DNA of 64,000 bases. Source: Bacteroidia bacterium. Its GTDB lineage: Bacteria > Bacteroidota > Bacteroidia > CAIKAF01. The stretch covers positions 1-64,000 of the forward strand of contig JACVCJ010000013.1 of the NCBI GenBank assembly GCA_016742095.1, written 5' to 3'. This document shows, piece by piece, positions 18,605-26,351 of this stretch. The position numbers and the translations under genes are program-made. Below the pieces are notes generated by a model. That model was not told the origin of the DNA. It worked only from the letters and a program-made list of their open reading frames with translations, and ran no database searches. How positions within the stretch are numbered: position 1 is the stretch's first letter; every line of letters starts with the position of its first letter.

Positions 18605-20137
18605 ATGGCGATTATAGGAAAAGTACTGAAACGGGCCATAAAACTGCCCAAAACCATAGAAAAGGTCCGGCGAAAACCCAGCTACAAAAAGCAACAGACC
18701 AAAACGCTCGTAAAACTGCTTTCCAAAGCACAGCATACGGCATTCGGAACGTTCTACGGCTATTCGAAGATACTCGAAAGTGCCGATGTAGTGCAGGAAT
18801 TCCGCCGCAAAGTGCCCGTTTTCGATTACAATAAACTGTATAACGAATGGTGGTGCAAGACCCTGGAAGGACACGAAGACATCTGCTGGCCGGGCAAGAT
18901 CAAGTATTTTGCACTCAGCTCAGGCACTTCCGAAAGTGCTTCCAAGCGTATACCCATCACCGCCGATCTGCTGCGCTGCAATACGCGTACCAGTATGCGG
19001 CAGATACTGACTTTGTCCAATTATGACCTGCCTGATAATTTCTTTGAAAAAGGCATCCTGATGCTGGGCGGATCTACCGACCTGGTAGAGAAAGACCATT
19101 ATTACGAAGGCGACCTGAGCGGTATTTCGCAGGCCAATATTCCCATGTGGTTCCATGCTTTTTACAAGCCCGGCAAGGAAATTGCCCGCGAGCGTGACTG
19201 GAACCGCAAGATCGAAAAAGTAGTGGAAAATGCGCCCCAGTGGGACATCAGCGCCATCGTAGGCGTGCCCGCCTGGCTGCAGATCACGCTGGAAAAGATC
19301 ATACAGCGCTACAACCTGAAGAACATTCACGAAATGTGGCCCAACCTTTCCGTATACACGCACGGGGGCGTAAGCTTCGAACCCTATAAAAAAGGTTTTG
19401 AAAAACTGCTGGCCCATCCGCTGGAATACATCGAGACCTACCTGGCCTCCGAAGGTTTCCTGGCCTACCAGAGCCGCAAGAACTGCAAAGGCATGAAGCT
19501 GGTGCTCGATAACGGCATCTTTTTCGAATTTATTCCCTTCAATACCAAGAACTTTACCGATGAGGGCAACCTGGTGGAGAACCCCGAGACCCTCTGGATC
19601 GACGAAGTAAAGGAAGGCGAGGAATACGCCGTTCTCATCTCCACCTGTGCGGGCACCTGGCGTTACCTGCTGGGCGATACCGTACGCTTTACCAGCCTGG
19701 AGCATGCCGAGATCGTGATCACCGGCCGTACCAAGTTCTTCCTGAGCCTCTGCGGCGAACACCTTTCGGTAGACAATATGAACGCGGCCATCGGGCACGT
19801 GTCCGAAAAGTTCAATATACCCGTGCAGGAGTTTACCGTAGGCGGCGTGCCGCATGGCACATTATTTGCACACAAATGGTATGTGGGGGTTGACGAGCCC
19901 GTGGATAAGGCCGAACTGGCAAAGGCCATCGACGAAGAACTGTGCCGCCTGAACGACGATTATGCGGTGGAACGCCGGCATGCCCTGGCCGACATCAGTG
20001 TAGAGACCGTTCCCTCGGACCTCTTTTACCGCTACATGGAAAAAATAGGTCGTATGGGCTCTCAGAATAAATTTCCCCGTGTAATGAAGGGCGAACGTCT
20101 GCAGGCCTGGATGGATTTTTTAAAAGAAACGCGCTGA
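18605..20137 (+). CDS. GH3 family acyl-acid-amido synthetase
   Basis: Member of the GH3 family, firefly-luciferase-fold adenylating enzymes that in plants conjugate acyl acids such as auxin or jasmonate to amino acids. It has 510 residues, near the bacterial size. The ATP-binding loop is visible as YFALSSGTSESASKRIPIT (about 101-119), the later motif THGGVSFEPY lies at about 257-266, and ITGRTKFFLSLCGEHLS (about 372-388) marks the start of the mobile C-terminal lobe. The substrate is unknown. It is followed four bases later by a LysE-type exporter. Confidence 0.88.
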   Translation: MAIIGKVLKRAIKLPKTIEKVRRKPSYKKQQTKTLVKLLSKAQHTAFGTFYGYSKILESADVVQEFRRKVPVFDYNKLYNEWWCKTLEGHEDICWPGKIKYFALSSGTSESASKRIPITADLLRCNTRTSMRQILTLSNYDLPDNFFEKGILMLGGSTDLVEKDHYYEGDLSGISQANIPMWFHAFYKPGKEIARERDWNRKIEKVVENAPQWDISAIVGVPAWLQITLEKIIQRYNLKNIHEMWPNLSVYTHGGVSFEPYKKGFEKLLAHPLEYIETYLASEGFLAYQSRKNCKGMKLVLDNGIFFEFIPFNTKNFTDEGNLVENPETLWIDEVKEGEEYAVLISTCAGTWRYLLGDTVRFTSLEHAEIVITGRTKFFLSLCGEHLSVDNMNAAIGHVSEKFNIPVQEFTVGGVPHGTLFAHKWYVGVDEPVDKAELAKAIDEELCRLNDDYAVERRHALADISVETVPSDLFYRYMEKIGRMGSQNKFPRVMKGERLQAWMDFLKETR

Positions 20138-20141
20138 TCCT

Positions 20142-20786
20142 ATGTTTGAGGCAATAAGAAACGGCATTTTGTTAGGTCTGCTCCTCAGCGTACTTATCGG
20201 TCCCGTGTTCTTTATTCTCATCAACGTCAGCATCAAAGAAGGTTTCCGCTCGGCCATCTACCTCGACCTGGGCATTATTCTCAGCGATGCGCTGTGTATA
20301 CTGGTATCTTACCTGGGCATGGCGGCCCTGCTCGAAGACCGGCAGAACCGGCTTTATTTCATCATCGGCGGTAGCATCATTCTCATTGTCATGGGTGTGC
20401 TAAAGATATTGCCCGACCGTAAACTGGCTTCTGACAAGGCCAAGGACAAAGTATCCGAGCTGGAACTGCAGCGCAGTAATCCCTTTCTGCTGGCGATAAA
20501 AGGTTTTTTCTACAATCTGCTCAACCCTTCGGTGCTGCTCTTCTGGATCACCACGGTGGGTGCGGCCGTTACCCTGTACGAGGGCGATGCGGAACTGGTG
20601 TGGGGCCAGTTCGGGTCTACGCTGGGCGTGGTTTTCGGGCTGGATATCCTGAAGGCCTGGTTTGCCAAAAAGATGCGCAATTTTGTTACCCGCGATAAGA
20701 TCGATAAGGCCAACCGCATCATCGGGGTCGTTTTTGTCGCTTTTGCCATTGTACTGCTGGTACGGGCCTTTATGGGCAAAATTTAA
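20142..20786 (+). CDS. LysE family translocator
   Basis: Membrane exporter of the LysE/RhtB superfamily, 214 residues with about six hydrophobic segments. It starts with the usual GILLGLLLSVLIGPVFFILI pattern, in which a helix with a G-P kink opens the family. Such proteins export amino acids or derivatives. The start is four bases after the GH3 stop, so the two are very likely co-transcribed and may work together. Confidence 0.88.
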   Translation: MFEAIRNGILLGLLLSVLIGPVFFILINVSIKEGFRSAIYLDLGIILSDALCILVSYLGMAALLEDRQNRLYFIIGGSIILIVMGVLKILPDRKLASDKAKDKVSELELQRSNPFLLAIKGFFYNLLNPSVLLFWITTVGAAVTLYEGDAELVWGQFGSTLGVVFGLDILKAWFAKKMRNFVTRDKIDKANRIIGVVFVAFAIVLLVRAFMGKI

Positions 20787-20843
20787 TCTCCCCGCTTCGC
20801 CGGCCCGGTTCCGATTCATATTATTTTCCCTTACTTTGCAGGC

Positions 20844-21857
20844 ATGCTCAACGTGGATATTCATACGCATATCATGCCCGAAAAAATGCCCCTGTACAGC
20901 CAGAAATTCGGCTACGAGGGTTTTGTTCACCTGCACCATCACGCGCCCTGCCGCGCCCGTATGATGATCGGGGACAAGTTCTTCCGGGAGATCGAAGATA
21001 ACTGCTGGAGTCCGGCCCGCCGGCTCGAAGATATGGCCCGCACCGAAATTCATACCCAGGTGCTGAGTACCATTCCCGTGCTGTTCAATTACTGGGCCCG
21101 TCCGCAGGACACACTGGAAGTAGCGCAGTACCTCAACGACCATATTGCCGAATGCTGTGCACACGATCACAAACGCTTCATAGGTCTGGCCACCCTGCCC
21201 ATGCAGGACCCGCAGCTGGCCGCAAAAGAGCTGGAACGCTGTGCCACACAACTGGGACTGAAGGGCATCGAGATCGGTACCCACATCAACGACTGGAACC
21301 TGAACGAACCCGAACTGTTCCCCGTGTGGGAAGTGTGCGAAAAATACGACCTGAGCGTACTGGTGCACCCCTGGGACATGCCCGGCGCCGATGCCATGCG
21401 CCGCTACTGGCTGCCCTGGCTGGTAGGTATGCCCATGGAAACCTCCCGGGCCATCTGCAGCATGATCTTTGGCGGCGTGTTCGAAAAATTCCCGAAACTG
21501 CGGGTGGCCTTCTGTCACGGCGGTGGCTCTTTTCCGGGTACCATCGGCCGTATTGAGCACGGCTTTAACATGCGTCCCGACCTGGTGGCCATCGACAATG
21601 CCCGCAACCCGCGCGAATACTGCGGCCATTTCTGGGTAGATACGCTCACCTTCGACGAGCAGACCCTGCACAATATCATTAACTTATTTGGAAGCAAACG
21701 CGTGGCCCTGGGCAGCGATTATCCCTTTCCGCTGGGCGAGCTGGACCCTCCGGGTAAACTGGCGCGTACGGTAGGCCTGCCCGAACATCTGCTCGAGGAC
21801 CTGATGCAGAACGCACCGCTGGCATGGCTCAATATGCGTAAGGAAGACCTGCTTTAA
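20844..21857 (+). CDS. ACMSD-like amidohydrolase/decarboxylase
   Basis: Metal-dependent amidohydrolase-fold decarboxylase, closest in pattern to 2-amino-3-carboxymuconate-6-semialdehyde decarboxylase, which acts in tryptophan/kynurenine breakdown. It has 337 residues. Metal ligands are seen as VDIHTHIMP (His7, His9), VHPWDMPG (about 173-180) and GSDYPFPLG near the C-terminus. The fixed ACMSD stretch around FCHGGGSFPGTIGRIEHG is present. It follows lysE by 57 bp with a TTACTTTG box at 20831-20838, so it may have its own promoter. Other kynurenine genes are not visible, so the pathway is only inferred. Confidence 0.85.
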   Translation: MLNVDIHTHIMPEKMPLYSQKFGYEGFVHLHHHAPCRARMMIGDKFFREIEDNCWSPARRLEDMARTEIHTQVLSTIPVLFNYWARPQDTLEVAQYLNDHIAECCAHDHKRFIGLATLPMQDPQLAAKELERCATQLGLKGIEIGTHINDWNLNEPELFPVWEVCEKYDLSVLVHPWDMPGADAMRRYWLPWLVGMPMETSRAICSMIFGGVFEKFPKLRVAFCHGGGSFPGTIGRIEHGFNMRPDLVAIDNARNPREYCGHFWVDTLTFDEQTLHNIINLFGSKRVALGSDYPFPLGELDPPGKLARTVGLPEHLLEDLMQNAPLAWLNMRKEDLL

Positions 21858-21860
21858 GCC

Positions 21861-22661
21861 TCAGGAACGTTTTCCCGGCTGCAGCAACGGAATGATCATA
21901 CCCACAAAACCGATAATGATGAACGGGATACTGAGCAGCTGACCCATGTTCAGCAGCCAGCCGTGTTCAAAATTCTCCTGGTTCTCCTTGATGAACTCGA
22001 TAAAGAAACGGGCGCTGAAAATGCAGAACAGGAAGCGGTACAGGTAATAGCGCGGCGCCTCCAGTCCCTTACGCAGGTACAGCAGGTACATACCGGCAAA
22101 GATGCCCAGGTAACAGATGGCCTCGTACAACTGGGCAGGATGCCTCGGAAGCCCGTCCGCCTGTACAAATTCCACGGCCCAGGGCAGATCGGTCTGCAGG
22201 CCCAGGATCTCAGAATTCATAAAATTTCCCACCCGGATAAAAGCGCCCGCCAGGGGCGTGGTAATGGCCATGATATCCAGTATGGTCCAGTAATTGATCT
22301 GTTTATTGAAACGGGTCCAGATAAAAAGTGCGGTCATGAGTCCGAGTCCGCCGCCGTGGCTGGCCAGTCCGCCTTTCCAGGTGAGCAGTATCTCGTCTAA
22401 ATGCTGTGAATAGTAGGCCCAGTCGTAGAAAAATACGTGTACCAGGCGGGCAAACAGGATCGACATGCCCAGGCAGAGGAACAGCAGGGAGTCGAGCGAC
22501 TTCAGCGGCAGTTTTTCACGGATAAAGATACGCTTCGAAAAATAGTAGGCCAGCGCAAAACCCGTTACGAAAATTACGCCGTACCAGGTCAGGCTGAAAC
22601 CTTCGCCGTTGCCAATAAGATAGGGTGATGGGTCCCATCGGAAGAAGTGTGGTGTCGTCAT
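21861..22661 (-). CDS. lgt: Prolipoprotein diacylglyceryl transferase
   Basis: Inner-membrane enzyme that attaches diacylglycerol to the lipobox cysteine, the first step of lipoprotein maturation. It has 266 residues and about seven membrane helices. The Lgt signature GAFIRVGNFMNSE (about 139-151) and the GGLASHGGGLG loop with the essential His are present. It converges with the ACMSD-like gene, 3 bp apart. It serves all lipoproteins in this window. Confidence 0.95.
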   Translation of the reverse strand: MTTPHFFRWDPSPYLIGNGEGFSLTWYGVIFVTGFALAYYFSKRIFIREKLPLKSLDSLLFLCLGMSILFARLVHVFFYDWAYYSQHLDEILLTWKGGLASHGGGLGLMTALFIWTRFNKQINYWTILDIMAITTPLAGAFIRVGNFMNSEILGLQTDLPWAVEFVQADGLPRHPAQLYEAICYLGIFAGMYLLYLRKGLEAPRYYLYRFLFCIFSARFFIEFIKENQENFEHGWLLNMGQLLSIPFIIIGFVGMIIPLLQPGKRS

Positions 22662-22789
22662 ATAAAAGCAGGGTAAAGGTACACAAAGCTGTCCAAATAA
22701 AAGACAGAATGTTTAAAGCGATCTGTTAAACATTTTTTACCCTGCGGGCGCTATACCGGTCTGTCGGACTGCGGTCTGCGGACCCTTGT

Positions 22790-23170
22790 TCAGTCTGCCA
22801 CCGACGTGATCCACCAGGTATTTCCGAAAGGATCGGTTACCCCGCAGCTGCGGCCGTATTCCTTGTCGGCAGGTTCCTGTATTACCGCCGCGCCCGAATT
22901 TACTGCCAGCCGGAACGTCTTATCGGCATCGGATACATATACGAACATATTGGCCGTTTGAGGGGGCCAGTCTTCCGTGGCGTCGCAGAACATAACGGTG
23001 CCGCCGCTGATGTCCAGTTCGGCATGCATAATGATGGCGCGGGACTCGTCGCGGTGTGCGATATAATTCAGCTCGGCGCCGAAAACGTCTTTGCAGAACC
23101 TGATAAAATCGGGCGCATTACGCAGCATCAGGTAAGGCATAATGGCCTGGTGTCCTTCTGGTATATTCAT
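22790..23170 (-). CDS. VOC family (PhnB-like) protein
   Basis: Small glyoxalase/bleomycin-resistance-fold protein, 126 residues, of the PhnB-like branch. It starts with PYLMLRNAPDFIRFCKDVFG and ends with GVTDPFGNTWWITS, the two conserved ends of the fold. Some key metal ligands of true glyoxalases are not evident, so the activity is unknown. It has its own TATTTTTG box at 23191-23198, 20 bp before the ATG, though the AraC gene upstream may also read into it. Confidence 0.85.
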   Translation of the reverse strand: MNIPEGHQAIMPYLMLRNAPDFIRFCKDVFGAELNYIAHRDESRAIIMHAELDISGGTVMFCDATEDWPPQTANMFVYVSDADKTFRLAVNSGAAVIQEPADKEYGRSCGVTDPFGNTWWITSVAD

Positions 23171-23190
23171 CGTTATTTCGTTTTACAGGT

Positions 23191-23198
23191 CAAAAATA
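23191..23198 (-). promoter_or_regulatory. -7 box of the VOC gene (TATTTTTG)
   Basis: Perfect TAnnTTTG on the minus strand, 20 bp before the ATG. No good -33 element. Confidence 0.4.
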
Positions 23199-23241
23199 CG
23201 TGGCTCTCATTCGTTAAAATTGGAAAAATCCGACATTCTGC

Positions 23242-24057
23242 TCAGCGCCATTCCGTGCCTTCGGCCGCGCCGTAGAAGTAATGCCGGGGATGATGTCCTG
23301 AAAATTCCCTGAAATCGTGAATAAAATGCGACTGATCGTAATACCCGCAGTCGAGCGCTATCTGTGCCAGGTTCTTGCCGGGCAGGGTGTCGCGGCCGGC
23401 CAGGGCCGACTGAAAACGGATGATCCGTGCAAAGAGCCGGGGGCTGAACCCGGCCTGCTGTTTAAAATTCCGCTCAAACTGGCGCAGAGACAGGCAGTAT
23501 TCCGAAGCGAGCTTTTCAATGGGAATTCCGGCCCCGCCACCGTGGACAATGTGCCGGATGGCCGCCGTTACCGCGGAGGGACCGTTCTTTGCCGCAAGAC
23601 ATTTTTTTTCAAGGAAGGCCGAAAGGATCCGGGCTCTCTGCATGTTGTCCGCCGCCGGCAGGATACGTTCTTCCAGTTCCCGGCCTTCGTTACCCGGCAG
23701 CTCGTCCAGGGAGACCATGCGGTTGCTGAATTCCGCGGCCGGTATGCCCAGCAGGGCCTGTAACGCAAAAGGATACAGGTAGGCCCCGAAAATGCCAAAG
23801 CCGTTCTGTACGCGGAAGCGGCTGTATTTCCGGGCCGGACCGTGCAGTCCCGAAGTAAAGGAGGGCGCCTCGGAGCCGTCGGCATACAGTTCATCAAAAC
23901 GGTTATGATAATGAAACAGCAGTTCCGCACAGCCGTCGGCCATGGAACGGTACACATAGGGCGTACCCGGCGGCACGCTGCCTTCCAGCACCCAGTAAAA
24001 ACGTACATAGGGTGCCAGTACCGGGGGCGGAACTATGGTATAGTAACGGATATCCAT
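23242..24057 (-). CDS. AraC family transcriptional regulator
   Basis: Regulator of 271 residues. The N-terminal ~150 residues form a sensor region of the type that begins with PPPVLAPYVRFYWVLEG and includes SGLHGPARKYSRF. The C-terminal ~100 residues hold the double helix-turn-helix (LASEYCLSLRQFERNFKQQA, then LAQIALDCGYYDQSHFIHDF), with the AraC PROSITE-like end. The downstream VOC gene, 71 bp away, is its probable target or partner. Confidence 0.9.
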   Translation of the reverse strand: MDIRYYTIVPPPVLAPYVRFYWVLEGSVPPGTPYVYRSMADGCAELLFHYHNRFDELYADGSEAPSFTSGLHGPARKYSRFRVQNGFGIFGAYLYPFALQALLGIPAAEFSNRMVSLDELPGNEGRELEERILPAADNMQRARILSAFLEKKCLAAKNGPSAVTAAIRHIVHGGGAGIPIEKLASEYCLSLRQFERNFKQQAGFSPRLFARIIRFQSALAGRDTLPGKNLAQIALDCGYYDQSHFIHDFREFSGHHPRHYFYGAAEGTEWR

Positions 24058-24073
24058 GCCGGGAGGCTTTCTT

Positions 24074-24081
24074 CAAAGATA
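24074..24081 (-). promoter_or_regulatory. -7 box of the AraC gene (TATCTTTG)
   Basis: Perfect TAnnTTTG on the minus strand, 16 bp before the AraC start. Confidence 0.45.
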
Positions 24082-24202
24082 GGGTATTTTTTCCCGGCGC
24101 TTTAAATCTGAAGGGGCGTTTTTTACGTACATAACTCCGGACACAGTCTTTTTTATAGGCAGAAAGGGCCTTTTCCGGCGGGAAGAGGCTCTTTTTTGTT
24201 CG

Positions 24203-24210
24203 TATGTTTG
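24203..24210 (+). promoter_or_regulatory. -7 box of the PLP enzyme gene (TATGTTTG)
   Basis: Perfect TAnnTTTG ending only 4 bases before the ATG at 24215, so the message should be nearly leaderless. Confidence 0.45.
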
Positions 24211-24214
24211 CCGT

Positions 24215-25114
24215 ATGGAAGACTATAGCCCTGTTATCGAAGCCTGGCCCGAAGCGCTTTTTGCCTCCCGGGGTATAGAGCTGGCCCTGCTGCGCGACGA
24301 CGTGTGGGGCGGCCCCATGCAGGGCAATAAATGGCGCAAACTGAGATACAACCTGGAGGCCTTCCGGCTTTCGGGCAGAAAATACCTGCTCAGTTTCGGC
24401 GGGGCCTTCAGCAATCACCTGTATGCCACGGCCTGGGCCGGGAAAAAATACGGTATTCCTGTAAAAATGATCGTCCGCGGGGAAGAACCCGTACAATGGT
24501 CGCCCACGCTGAAAGACGCCGCCGCTTTCGGGGCAGAACTGATCTTTGTGTCCCGTACGGAATACAAACGCCTGCTGAACGGAGGCGAGACCCTCTGGCA
24601 GACCGAATTTCCCGATGCCTTTGTGGTGCCCGAAGGCGGTAACAATGCAGCCGGCGCCGCAGGCTGTGCAGAAATTGCAGCGATCGCTGTTTCGGGCGGA
24701 TTTACACACGTATGCACGGCCCTGGGCACGGGTACGACCGCGGCCGGAATTATACAGGGTGCGGAAGATACAAATTTGCGTATAGGCATCTATCCTGTAC
24801 TGAAAGGCATGGAACCGCCTTTCCCGCTCACGGACAACATACACTGGCGCGATGCCTGGCATTTCGGCGGCTATGCCCGCGTAAGCGATGAGCTGCTGCA
24901 GTTCGCGCTGGATATGTACCGGCGTTTTAGTATACCTCTCGATCCCGTTTACACAGCCAAACTGCTCTATGGCGTATACCACGACGCAGCCGCCGGACTT
25001 TTCCGGGAGGGCAGCCGGGTGCTCGTGTATCATTCGGGTGGAATGCAGGGTGCGCGCGGCTTTGAAGCCTATTATGCCGAACTTTGCCGCCTGGGCTTTC
25101 GACTGCAGGACTAA
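24215..25114 (+). CDS. PLP-dependent ACC deaminase/D-cysteine desulfhydrase family enzyme
   Basis: Fold-type II PLP enzyme, 299 residues, of the family containing 1-aminocyclopropane-1-carboxylate deaminase and D-cysteine desulfhydrase. The Schiff-base Lys lies in GGPMQGNKWRKLRYNL (about 33-48), followed by LLSFGGAFSNHLYATA (about 64-79) and the phosphate-binding GLY loop in CTALGTGTTAAG. The family cannot be narrowed to one substrate from sequence alone; D-cysteine desulfhydrase is at least as likely as ACC deaminase. It is followed by a cell-wall hydrolase with its own promoter. Confidence 0.85.
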   Translation: MEDYSPVIEAWPEALFASRGIELALLRDDVWGGPMQGNKWRKLRYNLEAFRLSGRKYLLSFGGAFSNHLYATAWAGKKYGIPVKMIVRGEEPVQWSPTLKDAAAFGAELIFVSRTEYKRLLNGGETLWQTEFPDAFVVPEGGNNAAGAAGCAEIAAIAVSGGFTHVCTALGTGTTAAGIIQGAEDTNLRIGIYPVLKGMEPPFPLTDNIHWRDAWHFGGYARVSDELLQFALDMYRRFSIPLDPVYTAKLLYGVYHDAAAGLFREGSRVLVYHSGGMQGARGFEAYYAELCRLGFRLQD

Positions 25115-25177
25115 ACTATACACAGGCAAGTGTTTACAAATGCTAAAATTGTACGGAGCAGCAACCGCCCTGCGTTG

Positions 25178-25185
25178 TATTTTTG
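25178..25185 (+). promoter_or_regulatory. -7 box of the glucosaminidase gene (TATTTTTG)
   Basis: Perfect TAnnTTTG ending 4 bases before the ATG at 25190; another nearly leaderless message. Confidence 0.45.
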
Positions 25186-25189
25186 TTAT

Positions 25190-26242
25190 ATGATGCGAAT
25201 AGTGGGTATATGTGTGTGTATGTGGGGCCTGCTGCCTGTGGTGCAGGCGCAGATGAGCTCGCAGCAGTATATTGATACGTACAAGGAAGCCGCCATGTAC
25301 AATATGCGGCACAAAAAAGTGCCGGCCAGTATCACTTTGGCCCAGGGCCTGCTGGAGAGCGGTTCGGGAAACAGCGATCTGGCCACGCTGGCCAATAATC
25401 ATTTCGGGATCAAATGCCACGACTGGAAGGGCGAGACCTATTACAAGGACGACGATGCACCCAATGAATGCTTCCGTAAATATTCCAATGTGCAGGATTC
25501 CTACGCCGACCATGCCGATTTCCTGCGCAACCGTACGCGCTATGCCCGGTGTTTTCAGCTGGAGATCACCGATTACAAAGGCTGGGCCCGCGAACTGAAA
25601 GCGGCCGGTTATGCCACCCTGCCCACCTATGCCGAAAAACTGATCGAGACCATTGAGAAATATCGTCTTATGGATTTTGACCACATGGTAGCCGGAGGGC
25701 CCGCAGAGCCGGAACAGCCCCAGGCCGAAAAACCGGAAGCGGAAAAGCCCCGGGTAACGGCCGATGTGAACAGCAAACCCGCCGTTCCCGAAACGAATAC
25801 GCAACACACTAAACCGCGTCCTGCCACGGTAGAGAACACGCGTAAGCCCCGCAACGAAGATCCTACCAAACCCGAACGCCTGCAGATCGAGGAGACCAAA
25901 GCGGTAATTCCTGCCGGGGTCATGGTCATCAACGGCCTCAATGCCGTTTACGCACAACAGGGCGATACCCGCGAAAGCCTGGCCGCCCGCTTCGGACTGG
26001 CCGAATGGCAGATACGCCGCTACAACGATATGAGTGGCGACCAGGAACCCCGCGCCGGCGATATCCTCTTCCTGGAGCCCAAGCTCGACATCTGTCAGCA
26101 GACCGCCGAACACACCGTGGAAGCCGGGGAGAACCTGTGGCAGATCGCCCAGAAATACGGGGTGCGCCTGCATACCCTGAGGTCTATGAACGGTCTCGGA
26201 AGCGGTACGCCCGCACCCGGTACCCGTATCCGCCTCAAATAA
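25190..26242 (+). CDS. Secreted glucosaminidase with two LysM domains
   Basis: Peptidoglycan hydrolase, 350 residues. It has a signal peptide (GLLPVVQAQ) and a glucosaminidase/flagellar-muramidase-type domain at about 25-160 with ASITLAQGLLESGSG (catalytic Glu) and NNHFGIKCHDWKG. A long Pro/Glu/Lys-rich linker follows (about 165-235), then two LysM modules (about 240-290 and 305-350) that bind glycan chains. The frame is open further upstream, but the ATG at 25190 gives a proper signal peptide and lies just after the promoter box. Likely involved in daughter-cell separation or wall turnover. Confidence 0.88.
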   Translation: MMRIVGICVCMWGLLPVVQAQMSSQQYIDTYKEAAMYNMRHKKVPASITLAQGLLESGSGNSDLATLANNHFGIKCHDWKGETYYKDDDAPNECFRKYSNVQDSYADHADFLRNRTRYARCFQLEITDYKGWARELKAAGYATLPTYAEKLIETIEKYRLMDFDHMVAGGPAEPEQPQAEKPEAEKPRVTADVNSKPAVPETNTQHTKPRPATVENTRKPRNEDPTKPERLQIEETKAVIPAGVMVINGLNAVYAQQGDTRESLAARFGLAEWQIRRYNDMSGDQEPRAGDILFLEPKLDICQQTAEHTVEAGENLWQIAQKYGVRLHTLRSMNGLGSGTPAPGTRIRLK

Positions 26243-26338
26243 AATCTGTTAAGAGCAGCGCTTTGGCATACGATTTGCAGATTTATAACGTTATTTAACA
26301 AATCTGTTAGCTCACTATTAAATTTTACAAAACAAACG

Positions 26339-26346
26339 TACCTTTG
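26339..26346 (+). promoter_or_regulatory. -7 box of the type-B surface protein gene (TACCTTTG)
   Basis: Perfect TAnnTTTG ending 5 bases before the ATG at 26352. An ATAACGTTAT palindrome lies 45 bp upstream (26285-26294). Confidence 0.45.
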
Positions 26347-26351
26347 CTCTT

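Noticed and set aside
23903-26173. Antisense open frame of 756 codons opposite the PLP enzyme and LysM genes
   Set aside because: Both genes below have clear family motifs in the other strand; the frame is open only because of third-position GC bias and shows no motif of its own.
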